NCBI GenBank assembly: GCA_038527215.1
Contig: JBCBGC010000007.1
Span: forward strand, 55,424-119,423
From: JAWPMV01 sp038527215
Lineage (GTDB): Bacteria > Bacteroidota > Bacteroidia > J057
Reading direction: 5' to 3'
Length of the DNA: 64,000 bases
Position numbers and translations under genes: made by a program. The notes under the pieces were generated by a model, which was not told where the DNA came from, ran no database searches, and saw nothing but the letters and a program-made list of their open reading frames with translations. Below, in pieces: positions 23,944-33,669 of the stretch. The stretch's first letter is position 1; the number at the start of each line of letters is the position of its first letter.

Positions 23944-25950
23944 ATGGCTGATAATCCAAATCCAAGAAATAATAAAAGTCCCCGTAGCAGCAACAGCATT
24001 TACTGGATATATGTTGTTGTTCTGGCATTCTTCATCATAGGGACGCTGGCGCTCCGCCAAAACACTGCCTCCCAACAGCCAAGTTCAACCGAATTTGAGG
24101 AATTGGTGAGGAAAAATTTTGTGGAGAACGTGGTTATTTACAATGAAACCGAGGCAAACATTCACCTCAACAAGGAGGGCCGCGAATTCATTGCAAATAA
24201 GCGAGGCAAAGAGCTGAGTGAGAGAGGTCCGCACCTCATTATGGAGCGGCCCGATTCGGAGCAGTTCAGTACCTATCTGAGTGAGAATAAAATTCCGTTT
24301 GAATATAAGCGCAGGACCGAGTGGGATGGGGTCTTTACCTTCCTGATCCCGATCGCCATTTTGGTGGCGCTGTGGTTCTTCTTCATGCGTCGCGTAGGAG
24401 CTGGCGGAGCTGGCGGCCAAATCTTCAACATCGGAAAAAGTAGAGCCAGTCTCTACGATAAAGAAAATAAAGTCAACGTTACCTTCAACGACGTAGCTGG
24501 CCTGGAAGAGGCTAAGGAAGAAGTCCAGGAGGTAGTTGAATTCCTGAAGCAACCCCAGAAATTCACCAAACTTGGGGGACATATCCCCAAAGGGGTGTTG
24601 TTGGTAGGCCCTCCCGGAACCGGTAAAACCTTGCTGGCCAAAGCTGTGGCAGGAGAAGCCAAAGTGCCTTTCTTCTCTTTGAGTGGTTCTGACTTTGTAG
24701 AGATGTTTGTCGGCGTAGGTGCAGCCCGGGTAAGAGACTTGTTTAAGCAGGCCAAAGAAAAAGCGCCTTGTATCATCTTCATTGATGAGATTGATGCGGT
24801 AGGACGGAGCCGAGGTCGCATGAACGTTACCGGCGGAAATGACGAAAGAGAAAATACCCTCAACCAGTTGCTGGTGGAGATGGATGGCTTTAACAGTGAT
24901 ACCGGCGTCATCATCATGGCCGCGACCAACCGGCCTGACGTACTGGACCCAGCCTTGCTGCGGGCCGGACGATTTGACCGGCAGATTGCCGTTGATCGCC
25001 CTGACATCAAAGGTCGGGAAGCCATCTTCAAAGTTCATTTGAAAAAGCTCACCCTTTCTAAGCGGGTGGACGTGAAAAAACTCGCCTCTCAGACCCCTGG
25101 TTTTGTGGGTGCAGACATCATGAACGTGTGTAACGAAGCTGCCCTGATTGCAGCTCGTAAGAATAAAGAAGCGGTGGAACTGGATGACTTCCAGGATGCC
25201 ATTGACCGTGTTATTGGAGGATTGGAGAAGAAGAACAAAATCATCTCTCCCAATGAAAAACGCATTGTAGCCTATCACGAGGCAGGCCACGCGGTTACTG
25301 CCTGGTACCTGGAACATGCTTCTCCGCTGGTCAAAGTTTCCATCGTACCTCGTGGCATTGCCGCGCTGGGATATGCTCAGTATCTGCCCAAAGAGCAGTA
25401 CCTGTATACCTACAATCAATTGTTTGATTTCATGTGTACAGCCCTGGGCGGGAGAGCTGCCGAAGACATTGTTTTTGGTGAAGTATCTACTGGTGCGCAA
25501 AATGACCTTGAGCGGATCACCGAAAACGCCTACGCCATCGTTACCCGTTACGGGATGAACGAAACGGTAGGTCAGGTCTCTTTCAAAGAGAACGCCGAGT
25601 ATAATTTTACCAAGCCCTATTCTGACGAGACGGCAAGGATCATCGATCAGGAAGTACGTAAGATCATTGATGAAGCCTACGAGCGGACGACTAAGTTGCT
25701 CAATGACAAGCGGGAAGAGCTGGAAAAAATTGCCCAGTCCCTCCTCACCAAAGAAGTCATCTTCAAAGAAGATGTGGTTGAGTTGATCGGCCCTCGCCCA
25801 TTTGCCAGTGAAAACGAAATCGACCTTTCCGATGAGGAAGATCAGGAGGATGATCTCTTTCCTCCCAGCCTCACGGAAAACGGGAGCGATGTAGAAAGCA
25901 ATGGGCTCGCAGATGCGACCAAAGACCTCGAAGTTGAAGAAGAATCCTGA
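23944..25950 (+). CDS. ftsH: ATP-dependent zinc metalloprotease FtsH
   Basis: 668 residues. Two transmembrane helices (about 19-38 and 135-153) flank the periplasmic domain. The AAA module has Walker A GPPGTGKT (222-229), Walker B CIIFIDEIDAVG, and the second-region-of-homology arginines in ATNRPDVLDPALLRAGRFDR. The zinc site HEAGH is at 445-449. A Glu/Asp-rich tail ends the protein. FtsH degrades membrane and regulatory proteins, in E. coli including the lipid A enzyme LpxC. The next gene, 1 bp after its stop, is lpxH. Confidence 0.98.
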   Translation: MADNPNPRNNKSPRSSNSIYWIYVVVLAFFIIGTLALRQNTASQQPSSTEFEELVRKNFVENVVIYNETEANIHLNKEGREFIANKRGKELSERGPHLIMERPDSEQFSTYLSENKIPFEYKRRTEWDGVFTFLIPIAILVALWFFFMRRVGAGGAGGQIFNIGKSRASLYDKENKVNVTFNDVAGLEEAKEEVQEVVEFLKQPQKFTKLGGHIPKGVLLVGPPGTGKTLLAKAVAGEAKVPFFSLSGSDFVEMFVGVGAARVRDLFKQAKEKAPCIIFIDEIDAVGRSRGRMNVTGGNDERENTLNQLLVEMDGFNSDTGVIIMAATNRPDVLDPALLRAGRFDRQIAVDRPDIKGREAIFKVHLKKLTLSKRVDVKKLASQTPGFVGADIMNVCNEAALIAARKNKEAVELDDFQDAIDRVIGGLEKKNKIISPNEKRIVAYHEAGHAVTAWYLEHASPLVKVSIVPRGIAALGYAQYLPKEQYLYTYNQLFDFMCTALGGRAAEDIVFGEVSTGAQNDLERITENAYAIVTRYGMNETVGQVSFKENAEYNFTKPYSDETARIIDQEVRKIIDEAYERTTKLLNDKREELEKIAQSLLTKEVIFKEDVVELIGPRPFASENEIDLSDEEDQEDDLFPPSLTENGSDVESNGLADATKDLEVEEES

Positions 25951-25951
25951 A

Positions 25952-26746
25952 ATGGGCCCCCTTGGGGAGAACATATACTTTGCTTCTGATCTGCATCTTG
26001 GGGCACCAGATGCCGAGAAGAGTCTGATACGCGAAAAACATTTTGTCCACTGGTTGGACACCATCAAAGAAGACGCCGCTGAGCTTTACTTGCTTGGCGA
26101 CGTCTTTGACTTTTGGTTCGAATACAAAAGAGCCGTCCCCCGAGGATTTACTCGTGTCCTGGGCCGCTTAGCCGAAATGGCTGATCAAGGCATCAAAATC
26201 CACGTTTTCACCGGCAATCACGATCTCTGGTATGGGGATTACCTGAAGGAAGAAATCGGGGCCACCATTTACAAACACCCGGTAGAAAGGACCCTCTTTG
26301 GCAAACGCTATTACTTCGCACATGGGGACGGATTGGGCCCAGGAGATCATGGGTATAAATTTCTCAAAAAGGTCTTCACCTTTCCCCTTAGTGAATGGAT
26401 GTTTGCCCGGCTACATCCCAATTTTGGCATCGGACTGGCCCGCTTCTTTTCCCAACTCAGCCGCAGCCACAACTACGCGGATGCAGAGGCCCATGAATCT
26501 ACCCATATTGGAGAACATGACCCTTTGTATGGGCACAGTAGAGCGCTCCTCGCGGAAGGCTTGGAAGTAGATTTTTTCATTTACGGTCACCGCCATATTG
26601 CCATTGATGAAGAGATCGTTCCCGGCACCCGCCTGATCATGCTAGGGGATTGGATTCAGTATTTTACGTATCTTAAGATCAGCCCGGAAGAAACCAGTCT
26701 GGAAATTTTTCCTCTGGGACAAATAGAGGCGATATCTGTATCCTAA
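25952..26746 (+). CDS. lpxH: UDP-2,3-diacylglucosamine diphosphatase (LpxH-type)
   Basis: 264 residues from the ATG at 25952, one base after the ftsH stop; a longer frame starting at 25901 would overlap ftsH and adds nothing conserved. Calcineurin-like phosphoesterase motifs are in order: FASDLHLG, YLLGDVFDFWFEY, GNHDLWYG, HGDG and YGHRH. The wide insert with GPGDHGYKFLKK is typical of LpxH, which hydrolyses UDP-2,3-diacylglucosamine to lipid X in lipid A synthesis at the inner membrane. Its stop directly abuts the next start. Confidence 0.93.
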   Translation: MGPLGENIYFASDLHLGAPDAEKSLIREKHFVHWLDTIKEDAAELYLLGDVFDFWFEYKRAVPRGFTRVLGRLAEMADQGIKIHVFTGNHDLWYGDYLKEEIGATIYKHPVERTLFGKRYYFAHGDGLGPGDHGYKFLKKVFTFPLSEWMFARLHPNFGIGLARFFSQLSRSHNYADAEAHESTHIGEHDPLYGHSRALLAEGLEVDFFIYGHRHIAIDEEIVPGTRLIMLGDWIQYFTYLKISPEETSLEIFPLGQIEAISVS

Positions 26747-27649
26747 ATGTTTAGGTTTGGCATCTTTTGTATTCTCTGGATGAGTGGTATCCAGATCATA
26801 CCTGCCCAATCAGGGGGGCTCAAACTTCCCTTAGCCCCAGCCCAGATCCTCCAGATTCCCCCCCAGGCTCAATGTCTTGAAGTAGATCCGGAAGGCAATA
26901 TTTTCCTGCTGTATTCGGAAGAAGGTTTGCTTAGAAAATACCTGGCAGAGTCTGCCTATGATTCTGCCATCATGGTAGGCGGACGAGGGAGTCGGCAGGA
27001 AGGCTTATTGCATCCCATCAGGATTTCCGCCCAAAACCGACAGAATATCTTCCTCTTAGATGATGAAGCAGGCAAGCTCCTGATGTTCAATATCAATCTT
27101 CGCTTGCTGGATCAATGGGACATTTGGGAACTTACCCAGGTAGAAAGCTGGGAATCCAGCGGCGTAGAAATGCAGCCAGTTGACTTTGTCATGAGCCCTC
27201 TGGGAGATCGCTACCTGCTGAATTCCCTTGACAACAAGTTGTACAAGCTGAACGTATATGGGAAATTGGAAACCGTATTTGGTGGGCTGGATTACGGGGA
27301 AGGCTCCTTACGCCAACCCACACAGCTTCGGATCAATGCCCGTAACCAATTGTTCGTCAGCGACTTTTTTCGAGGACAGAAGCAGTTGAAGGTCTATGAC
27401 TTATACGGAATCTTTTCTTTTGCTTACACCCCCACGGCCCCACCCGATTGGCAATCCTTTTTTGTCCAGGGAAAATGGTTGTTTTTATGGAACGACACCA
27501 CCCTCTGGATAGAAGATATGCGCCAGCGGGAAGTTCAGCAGATGGAACTATCCTTTCCCTCTGCTTTAAAAGACCTGTCTTTCAGTGGGGAGGTACTTTA
27601 TTTATTGTGGGAAAATGAGGTACATTTGTACCGTATTGATAGGAAATAG
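26747..27649 (+). CDS. Secreted NHL-like beta-propeller protein
   Basis: 300 residues, starting immediately after the lpxH stop. A signal peptide (MFRFGIFCILWMSGIQIIPAQ) is followed by repeated propeller-like blades (CLEVDPEGNIFLLYSEEG, PIRISAQNRQNIFLLDDEAG, TQLRINARNQLFVSDFFRG). This is the pattern of NHL/6-bladed propeller proteins that are common between lpxH-type and housekeeping genes in Bacteroidota. No catalytic residues or anchor are visible. A periplasmic binding or scaffolding role is likely. It is probably co-transcribed with prfA, 5 bp downstream. Confidence 0.75.
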   Translation: MFRFGIFCILWMSGIQIIPAQSGGLKLPLAPAQILQIPPQAQCLEVDPEGNIFLLYSEEGLLRKYLAESAYDSAIMVGGRGSRQEGLLHPIRISAQNRQNIFLLDDEAGKLLMFNINLRLLDQWDIWELTQVESWESSGVEMQPVDFVMSPLGDRYLLNSLDNKLYKLNVYGKLETVFGGLDYGEGSLRQPTQLRINARNQLFVSDFFRGQKQLKVYDLYGIFSFAYTPTAPPDWQSFFVQGKWLFLWNDTTLWIEDMRQREVQQMELSFPSALKDLSFSGEVLYLLWENEVHLYRIDRK

Positions 27650-27654
27650 GAATT

Positions 27655-28725
27655 ATGCTTGATAAGCTCGCCCAGATAGAGAACAGATTTGAAGAGGTAA
27701 AACAGGAAATCATCGATCCTGAGGTGATGGCCGATATGAAGCGCTATAAGGCGCTCAACATTGAATACCGTCAACTAGAGGAAATTGTAAAAAAGACGCA
27801 TGAATACCGTCAGGTCCTCAGCAACCTGGAAAATGCCCACCAGATCCTCAAGGAAGAGAGCGATCCTGATTTGAAGGAGATGGCCAAGGAGGAAATCGGC
27901 GAGTTAGAACCCTCAAAAACTGAGCTGGAGGAAGAGATTAAAATCCTCCTGATTCCTAAAGACCCTAACGACAGCAAAAACGTCGTGCTGGAAATCAGCT
28001 CCGGTACCGGAGGGGATGAAGCAGCCCTGTTTGTGGGAGATTTGTTCCGGATGTACGAACGCTATTGCAGCATCAAAGGACTTCGCTTCGAAGTTACGGG
28101 CGTTCAAGAAGGTTCTCAGGGGGGCTATAAAGAAGCAGTCGCTACCATTAGCGGAAATGACGCCTACGGCACCCTCAAATTTGAAGGAGGCGTTCACCGG
28201 GTACAGCGGGTCCCCAAGACTGAGTCCCAGGGCCGCATTCACACTTCAGCCGCCACGGTAGCCATCATGCCGGAAGCAGAAGAATTCGATGTAGAGCTGA
28301 ATGATGGGGACATCATCAAGGAAATCACCAACGCCTCCGGTCCAGGCGGTCAGTCCGTCAATACCACCTACTCAGCCGTAAAGCTCACGCACAAGCCGAC
28401 CGGCATTCGGGTATCCATGCAGGACGAAAAATCACAGCACAAAAACCTGGAAAAAGCCATGAAAATCCTGCGCGCCAGGATTTATAAATTAGAAATGGAC
28501 AAGCGCAAGGCAGAGACAGACAGCCTGCGTCGTTCTATGGTAGGTTCTGGCGACCGGAGTGAGAAAATCCGGACCTATAACTATCCTCAGGGCCGGGTGA
28601 CCGATCACCGGATCAACCTTACCCTCTACAACCTCAGTTCCATCATGGATGGTGATCTCACGCAGATTATCGAGGCGTTGAGAATTGCGGAGAATACCGA
28701 GAAGCTCAAAGACGGCATGAGCTAA
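27655..28725 (+). CDS. prfA: Peptide chain release factor 1
   Basis: 356 residues, normal RF1 length. The peptidyl-tRNA hydrolysis motif GGQ is at 231-233 (GPGGQSVNTT). The codon-recognition region reads VQRVPKTESQGRIHTSA, so the PxT tripeptide that reads UAA/UAG is PKT here (PAT in E. coli). The N-terminal coiled coil and the C-terminal NYPQGRVTDHR segment are intact. It is the last gene of the ftsH-lpxH-propeller-prfA run. Confidence 0.97.
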   Translation: MLDKLAQIENRFEEVKQEIIDPEVMADMKRYKALNIEYRQLEEIVKKTHEYRQVLSNLENAHQILKEESDPDLKEMAKEEIGELEPSKTELEEEIKILLIPKDPNDSKNVVLEISSGTGGDEAALFVGDLFRMYERYCSIKGLRFEVTGVQEGSQGGYKEAVATISGNDAYGTLKFEGGVHRVQRVPKTESQGRIHTSAATVAIMPEAEEFDVELNDGDIIKEITNASGPGGQSVNTTYSAVKLTHKPTGIRVSMQDEKSQHKNLEKAMKILRARIYKLEMDKRKAETDSLRRSMVGSGDRSEKIRTYNYPQGRVTDHRINLTLYNLSSIMDGDLTQIIEALRIAENTEKLKDGMS

Positions 28726-29022
28726 TCCCCTCTTTTGCACCTAAGATTATCCCACCAGGGTTCGGCATTATGCTTGCATGATACCGGATTCAGCATGAGG
28801 TATGCGCTCCAGCCTACCTGCCTAATGGTCCGCAAGCTAGATTTTCAAAAATTCTCAATTTTCGCCTTTCCTGAAGATTATTTCACAAAAAAAGAGGAGG
28901 GGAAATAGTTTTTTTGCAAAAAAGTTCAGGCAGATCGCAAAAAACCTTATATCTTTAAGCTTGCCCTTTTTGTCAGGTGCGGAACCAACTAGCTGAATCA
29001 AAGAAAAAGGACGAGTCGATTC
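28726..29022 (+). promoter_or_regulatory. Intergenic region before the SNF2 helicase
   Basis: No gene. The downstream half is AT-rich with A/T runs (about 28885-28945). A -7-like TATCTTTA at 28950-28957 is one base from TAnnTTTG, but no TTTG lies at the expected -33 distance. No terminator with a clear stem is seen after prfA. Confidence 0.35.
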
Positions 29023-31884
29023 ATGCGATTAGTAGATGCCAATTTGCCCTTTCAGGTGGTCTATTCCACCTTCCATCATGAGTACCTAGGTTACCTCATT
29101 TCTGCCCATGTGGTGCAGATTCTCCCTAATGGGGAGCTGAGCCTGGTCCATCAGGGCTTGCATCCGGATAGCATGAGTCAATTTGAAGAAGGACTCACCG
29201 AACATGATGCCCAATTGATTCGGTTGATTACCGAAATCAGCCCTCGTCAAGTGGTCAAGCGTTTCGGAGGAAATCCACGGGATGAGCATGGTTTTTTCAC
29301 CACGCGTTTCACCGGGGAGATCATCAAACTGGTAGACGATTATATCCAAAAACGCCTGGGCAAGATTTTTCCACAGCTTATACATTCTCCTATCTACGAA
29401 ATGGGGAATGATGGCTATCCGGCTCAGTACAAAATTGAGGCCCTCGAAGAACCGGCCAGTGTCTTGTTTCACTTCCGCCGCAAGGAAGAATTTACCCGCT
29501 ACTACCCTACTATCAAGTTGAATGGGGAGAAGATTGACTGGCAGAAAAAAGGCGCTGTCCTGCTGTGTACCCAGCCTGCCTGGATGTTGTTGGATGGCAA
29601 GCTCTTCACTTTTTCTCCGGAGGTAGATGGGAAAAAGCTGCGGCCTTTCCTTAAACGGGAAAACATCATTATCCAGGCGGACAAAGAGGATGAATATTAC
29701 CGCAAGTTCGTTACCCAGATCGTAGAAAAGTATCCGGTTTTTCCCAAGGGGTTTGAAATCCTTGATCATCGGGCCAAGCCCAGTTTTCATCTGACCGTCA
29801 AGGAACACGACCAAAGCAGCTTTTCTTTCATCCGGGAAGTAGACTACGAAGGCTTTCGCTTTCCGCTAGATCCCTTCAACCCTGCCAAGGCCATCTACGA
29901 AAGGGAAAATCAGGAAATTCGTTTTCACCGCATACACCGGCTTTTTGAGGAGGAAACAGAGATTTGCCAATTTTTTGAAAAAATCACCCCTAACAAAAAT
30001 AGCCTCACTCCCTGGGAATACGTCAATAAAGAAAAAGGCCTGGCCTGGCTTTCTACCCATACCGAGGAAATCAAGGAAGCGGGCATTAGCATTCGCCAGG
30101 AGAATCCCCAGTATCAACTCAACCTGAACCGACCAAGCATTGAGTTAAATACCAAGGAGGAAGGGGATTGGTTTGATATTCAGGCGGTAGTGGTGATCGG
30201 AGAATTTCGGATTCCCTTTATCAAATTTCGGAACCACATCTTAAGGGGACAGCGGGAGTATACCCTGCCCGACGGCTCTATCGCCATTTTGCCTGATGAA
30301 TGGTTCTCTGACTATCGGCACCTATTGGAAGTGTCCGAAACCCGTGAGGATGATATCCTCAGCATCCGAAAATACCAGGCCCCTCTGCTCAATTTCCCCT
30401 CTCAGCCGAGTAAAACCCGAGAAAAGCTGGTCGATGCCCTCAAACAAGTCGATGAAATCCCTGAGATAGACCCTCCCCAAGGGTTAAAGGCGCAATTGCG
30501 TAACTATCAGCAAGCGGGTTTCAATTGGCTGTACTTCATGAAGGAGAACGGGATGGGCGCTATTCTGGCCGATGACATGGGACTGGGAAAGACCTTGCAA
30601 ACCCTCAGCCTCCTGCTGAAAGAGCAGGAAAGTGGGATAACTACCCCTACCCTCGTGGTCCTGCCAACCTCTTTGATACACAACTGGAAAAATGAAGCGC
30701 AGAAGTTTACGCCTGCCCTGAAAATCTATATCCATACGGGGGTTAATCGGATCAAGGACCCCGCTATCTTTCAGGATTATCATTTGATCCTGACAACTTA
30801 TGGGATTGTCAGACAGGACATTACCTATTTGCAGACCTTCCCCTTTCACTATATCGTTCTGGATGAAAGCCAGATGATCAAAAATCCGGAGTCGAAAACA
30901 GCGAAAGCCATTCGGAAACTGATTTCCAGGCACCGGCTTTCACTTACGGGTACCCCTATTGAGAATACCGTGATGGATGTCTGGTCTCAAATGGCCTTTC
31001 TCAATCCAGGCTTGCTGGGCAATGAATCCTTCTTTAAGCGATTCTATGTCGGGCCCATTGAAAAAGAACATGATGTACGGCGTTCTGCCAAATTGCGCCG
31101 CATCATCTATCCCTATATCCTGCGCCGTAAAAAGCAACAGGTGGAAAAGCAGCTCCCGGCCCGCATCGAAAAGCTGCATTTCTGCGGCATGGCAGAACCG
31201 CAAAAGGACCTCTACGAGGAAACCCGCAGCACCTATCGAAATTACCTGCTCGAACTGATCAACCAGGGTGCCTGGAAAAAGAACAAACTCAATATCCTGA
31301 CCGGCCTGCAGAAACTGCGACAGATTGCCATTCATCCGCAGATGATCGAACCAGAGAATTACCAGTTGGAAGATTCTGGTAAGTATCAGGAGGTCAAGCG
31401 ATTGCTGCGTCAGATCCTGACCAAAAAACGCTCCAAGGTGCTGATTTTTTCTCAGTTCGTGAAGATGCTGCAAATCATCAAATCCGACCTCGAAAAAGAG
31501 GGTATCCCCTTTGCCTATCTGGATGGAGGTACCAAGGACCGTCAAAAACAAGTGGATAACTTCCAGGAAGATCAATCTCTGAAAGTCTTCCTCATCAGCC
31601 TTAAAGCAGGAGGCGTAGGGCTCAACCTAACCGCTGCGGACTATGTCTTCATCCTTGATCCATGGTGGAATCCCGCCGTGGAAAATCAGGCCATTGACCG
31701 CTCCCACCGCATCGGGCAGACCCGGACGGTATTTTACTATAAGTTTATTACCGAAGAGAGCATAGAGGAAAAAATCCTCAAGCTGCAACAACGCAAATCT
31801 CAGCTTTCGGACGATATCATTCAGATTGAAGAGGATGTCTATAAATCCTTGAACGAAGTAGACTTAGGGGTCCTCCTGCAGTAA
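29023..31884 (+). CDS. SNF2-family DNA-dependent ATPase/helicase
   Basis: 953 residues. Residues 1-about 470 are a family-specific N-terminal region. The helicase core follows: RNYQQAGFNWLYFM, DDMGLGKT (Walker A, 517-524), DESQ (Walker B, 614-617), SLTGTPIEN (motif III), then helicase C motifs KVLIFSQF, LISLKAGGVGLNLTAADYV and RSHRIGQ. This is the bacterial SNF2/RapA-like class that remodels protein-DNA complexes. No SWIM zinc motif was seen at the N-terminus. The gene stands after a long spacer with its own promoter; a methyltransferase gene follows 9 bp later. Confidence 0.93.
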   Translation: MRLVDANLPFQVVYSTFHHEYLGYLISAHVVQILPNGELSLVHQGLHPDSMSQFEEGLTEHDAQLIRLITEISPRQVVKRFGGNPRDEHGFFTTRFTGEIIKLVDDYIQKRLGKIFPQLIHSPIYEMGNDGYPAQYKIEALEEPASVLFHFRRKEEFTRYYPTIKLNGEKIDWQKKGAVLLCTQPAWMLLDGKLFTFSPEVDGKKLRPFLKRENIIIQADKEDEYYRKFVTQIVEKYPVFPKGFEILDHRAKPSFHLTVKEHDQSSFSFIREVDYEGFRFPLDPFNPAKAIYERENQEIRFHRIHRLFEEETEICQFFEKITPNKNSLTPWEYVNKEKGLAWLSTHTEEIKEAGISIRQENPQYQLNLNRPSIELNTKEEGDWFDIQAVVVIGEFRIPFIKFRNHILRGQREYTLPDGSIAILPDEWFSDYRHLLEVSETREDDILSIRKYQAPLLNFPSQPSKTREKLVDALKQVDEIPEIDPPQGLKAQLRNYQQAGFNWLYFMKENGMGAILADDMGLGKTLQTLSLLLKEQESGITTPTLVVLPTSLIHNWKNEAQKFTPALKIYIHTGVNRIKDPAIFQDYHLILTTYGIVRQDITYLQTFPFHYIVLDESQMIKNPESKTAKAIRKLISRHRLSLTGTPIENTVMDVWSQMAFLNPGLLGNESFFKRFYVGPIEKEHDVRRSAKLRRIIYPYILRRKKQQVEKQLPARIEKLHFCGMAEPQKDLYEETRSTYRNYLLELINQGAWKKNKLNILTGLQKLRQIAIHPQMIEPENYQLEDSGKYQEVKRLLRQILTKKRSKVLIFSQFVKMLQIIKSDLEKEGIPFAYLDGGTKDRQKQVDNFQEDQSLKVFLISLKAGGVGLNLTAADYVFILDPWWNPAVENQAIDRSHRIGQTRTVFYYKFITEESIEEKILKLQQRKSQLSDDIIQIEEDVYKSLNEVDLGVLLQ

Positions 31885-31893
31885 TCCTTCGCT

Positions 31894-32814
31894 ATGCCTT
31901 CCTGGATCATCAAAGCGAGTAGCCAAAAACTACTGACAGCCATCCCGGGATACAGACACTGGTACCCTTGGTGTCAGCGGCATTTCTTTGGCAGCTTACA
32001 GCTCAGCCCCTATTTCGTAAAAGACCGCCTCGAACACGTGGGTCGCCACCTCAAAGCCTGGCAGCAGATTCACCCCAACCGCTTGCCGGAAAGGGTCCTG
32101 GAATTTGGTAGTGGCTGGTATCCGCTGGTTCCTTTAGGCTTGTATCTTTGCGGGGTAAAAAAGGTCGTATTGACAGACCGATATCAGCTTTTCAAGCCGG
32201 CGGACCTGGATAAGCTGATCAACTTCATCGAAGATGAACTGTGGGATAAACTGCCGGAAATCCTCCCGGGGTTTCAGCAAGCCCGCTGGAAACAGCTCAA
32301 GGAAATCCTCCAGCTGGCCCCTGAGCAGCGTCTTTCTGACCTGGGCTGGACCTATCAGGTAGGGGATATTTTGCAAAAACCGCCCACCGGCAGTTTTGAT
32401 CTCCTGATCTCCAATAACACCTTTGAGCATTTGGCTCCAAAGTTATTGAACGCCCTGATGCCTTTTTTTTGGCAGTGCTTAAAGCCTGCTGGGGTGATGA
32501 GCCATTACGTCGACATGGTGGATCATTATTCCTATTTTGATCCCAGCCTGCCAGCCTTCCATTTTCTGCGGTTCTCCCCTCGGCAGTGGAGTTGGATAGA
32601 AAATTCCCTGCAAGCCCAGAACCGATGGCGGCTGGATGATTACCAGGCCTTGTGGGAGCGTCATCAGCTCCCCATAGATGCCTGCTGGCCGGAATTATTG
32701 CCGGAGGACAGAATAGCGCCTGAGCAATGGCATCCGAGCTTTCATCACCAGTCAGAAACCTCAACAAGGGCGGGATATGTGCAGATCATTTCTGTAAAAA
32801 AAGAAACTCCCTGA
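31894..32814 (+). CDS. Class I SAM-dependent methyltransferase-like protein
   Basis: 306 residues, cytoplasmic. The SAM-binding motif I is VLEFGSGWYP (about 69-78), an acidic residue follows in VVLTDRYQL, and FDLLISNNTFEHLAPK is the motif IV/V region seen in small-molecule and lipid methyltransferases. The C-terminal part is Trp-rich. The substrate is not identifiable. It is 9 bp after the SNF2 gene and probably in one transcript. Its TGA (32812-32814) lies inside a terminator hairpin shared with fabI. Confidence 0.75.
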   Translation: MPSWIIKASSQKLLTAIPGYRHWYPWCQRHFFGSLQLSPYFVKDRLEHVGRHLKAWQQIHPNRLPERVLEFGSGWYPLVPLGLYLCGVKKVVLTDRYQLFKPADLDKLINFIEDELWDKLPEILPGFQQARWKQLKEILQLAPEQRLSDLGWTYQVGDILQKPPTGSFDLLISNNTFEHLAPKLLNALMPFFWQCLKPAGVMSHYVDMVDHYSYFDPSLPAFHFLRFSPRQWSWIENSLQAQNRWRLDDYQALWERHQLPIDACWPELLPEDRIAPEQWHPSFHHQSETSTRAGYVQIISVKKETP

Positions 32815-32829
32815 GCCATGCCCAGGGAG
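32795..32829 (-). terminator. fabI terminator, overlapping the convergent stop codon
   Basis: Reading leftward, CTCCCTG pairs with CAGGGAG (7 bp, about 9-nt loop, 32807-32829) and is followed by TTTCTTTTTTT. The hairpin contains the stop codon of the rightward methyltransferase gene. No T-run exists on the + strand side, so it works mainly for fabI. Confidence 0.8.
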
Positions 32830-32856
32830 TAGATCATCGTTATAGCCAATCTATGT

Positions 32857-33669
32857 TTATTCCAATTCCAGGCTTTCCAGCAAGTCTTCGGAGATCCCGA
32901 CGCTCGAGAATCCGCCATCATGGAAGAGGTTCTGCATGGTTACCATACGGGTATAGTCAGAGAACATGGCCAGACAGTAATCCGCACAAGCATCTGCCGG
33001 GGCATTACCCAGCGGAGACATTTTCTCCCCAAAAGCCAGCATTTTATCAAATCCAGGAACCCCTGTACCCGCCGTGGTAGGCGTGGGGGATTGAGAGATG
33101 GTGTTGACGCGGACCTTGGCTTTTCTCCCGTAGTGGTAGCCAAAGCTACGGGCAATAGATTCCAGGAGGGCCTTTGCATCTGCCATATCTGCATACTTGC
33201 CAAAGGTACGCTGAGCTGCGATATAGGAAAGGGCGAGGATAGAACCCCACTCATTCATCAAATCACGCTCATATAAGGCCTGACAGGTTTTGTGCAGGGA
33301 CACAGCTGACACATCATAAGTCTTGTTGAGCCAGTCGTAATTCAGGTTGGTGTATGCGCGTTTCTTCCGTACGTTGGGAGACATGCCGATGGAGTGCAGG
33401 ACAAAATCGATTTTGCCAAATCGCTCTTCTGCTACGTCCAGGAGCTTGTTGATATCCTCCATGCTGGTCGCATCAGCAGGAACCAGCGGGGCATCCAGGC
33501 GTTCGGCCAGGCTGTTAATTTTCCCCATGCGCAGGGCTACGGGAGCATTGGTAAGGATCAGGCTAGCGCCTTCTGCGTGGGCTTTTTCTGCCACTTTCCA
33601 GGCAATAGAGAGTTCATCTAGTGCGCCGAATACAATGCCCTTTTTTCCAGCTAATAATTGGTTTGCCAT
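32857..33669 (-). CDS. fabI: Enoyl-ACP reductase FabI
   Basis: 270 residues, short-chain dehydrogenase fold. The nucleotide loop is GKKGIVFGALDELSIAWKVA, HSIGMSP is the family strand, and the catalytic residues are in ALSYIAAQ (Tyr) and KYADMADAKALLES (Tyr with Lys seven residues later, as Tyr156/Lys163 in E. coli). It catalyses the last reductive step of fatty acid elongation (trans-2-enoyl-ACP to acyl-ACP with NADH). Monocistronic, leftward, with the terminator at 32795-32829. Confidence 0.95.
   Translation of the reverse strand: MANQLLAGKKGIVFGALDELSIAWKVAEKAHAEGASLILTNAPVALRMGKINSLAERLDAPLVPADATSMEDINKLLDVAEERFGKIDFVLHSIGMSPNVRKKRAYTNLNYDWLNKTYDVSAVSLHKTCQALYERDLMNEWGSILALSYIAAQRTFGKYADMADAKALLESIARSFGYHYGRKAKVRVNTISQSPTPTTAGTGVPGFDKMLAFGEKMSPLGNAPADACADYCLAMFSDYTRMVTMQNLFHDGGFSSVGISEDLLESLELE

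Noticed and set aside
24085..26067. 660-codon open frame on the minus strand across ftsH
   Set aside because: It is fully antisense to ftsH and lpxH, whose motifs are intact; its translation shows no family sequence and reflects codon bias.
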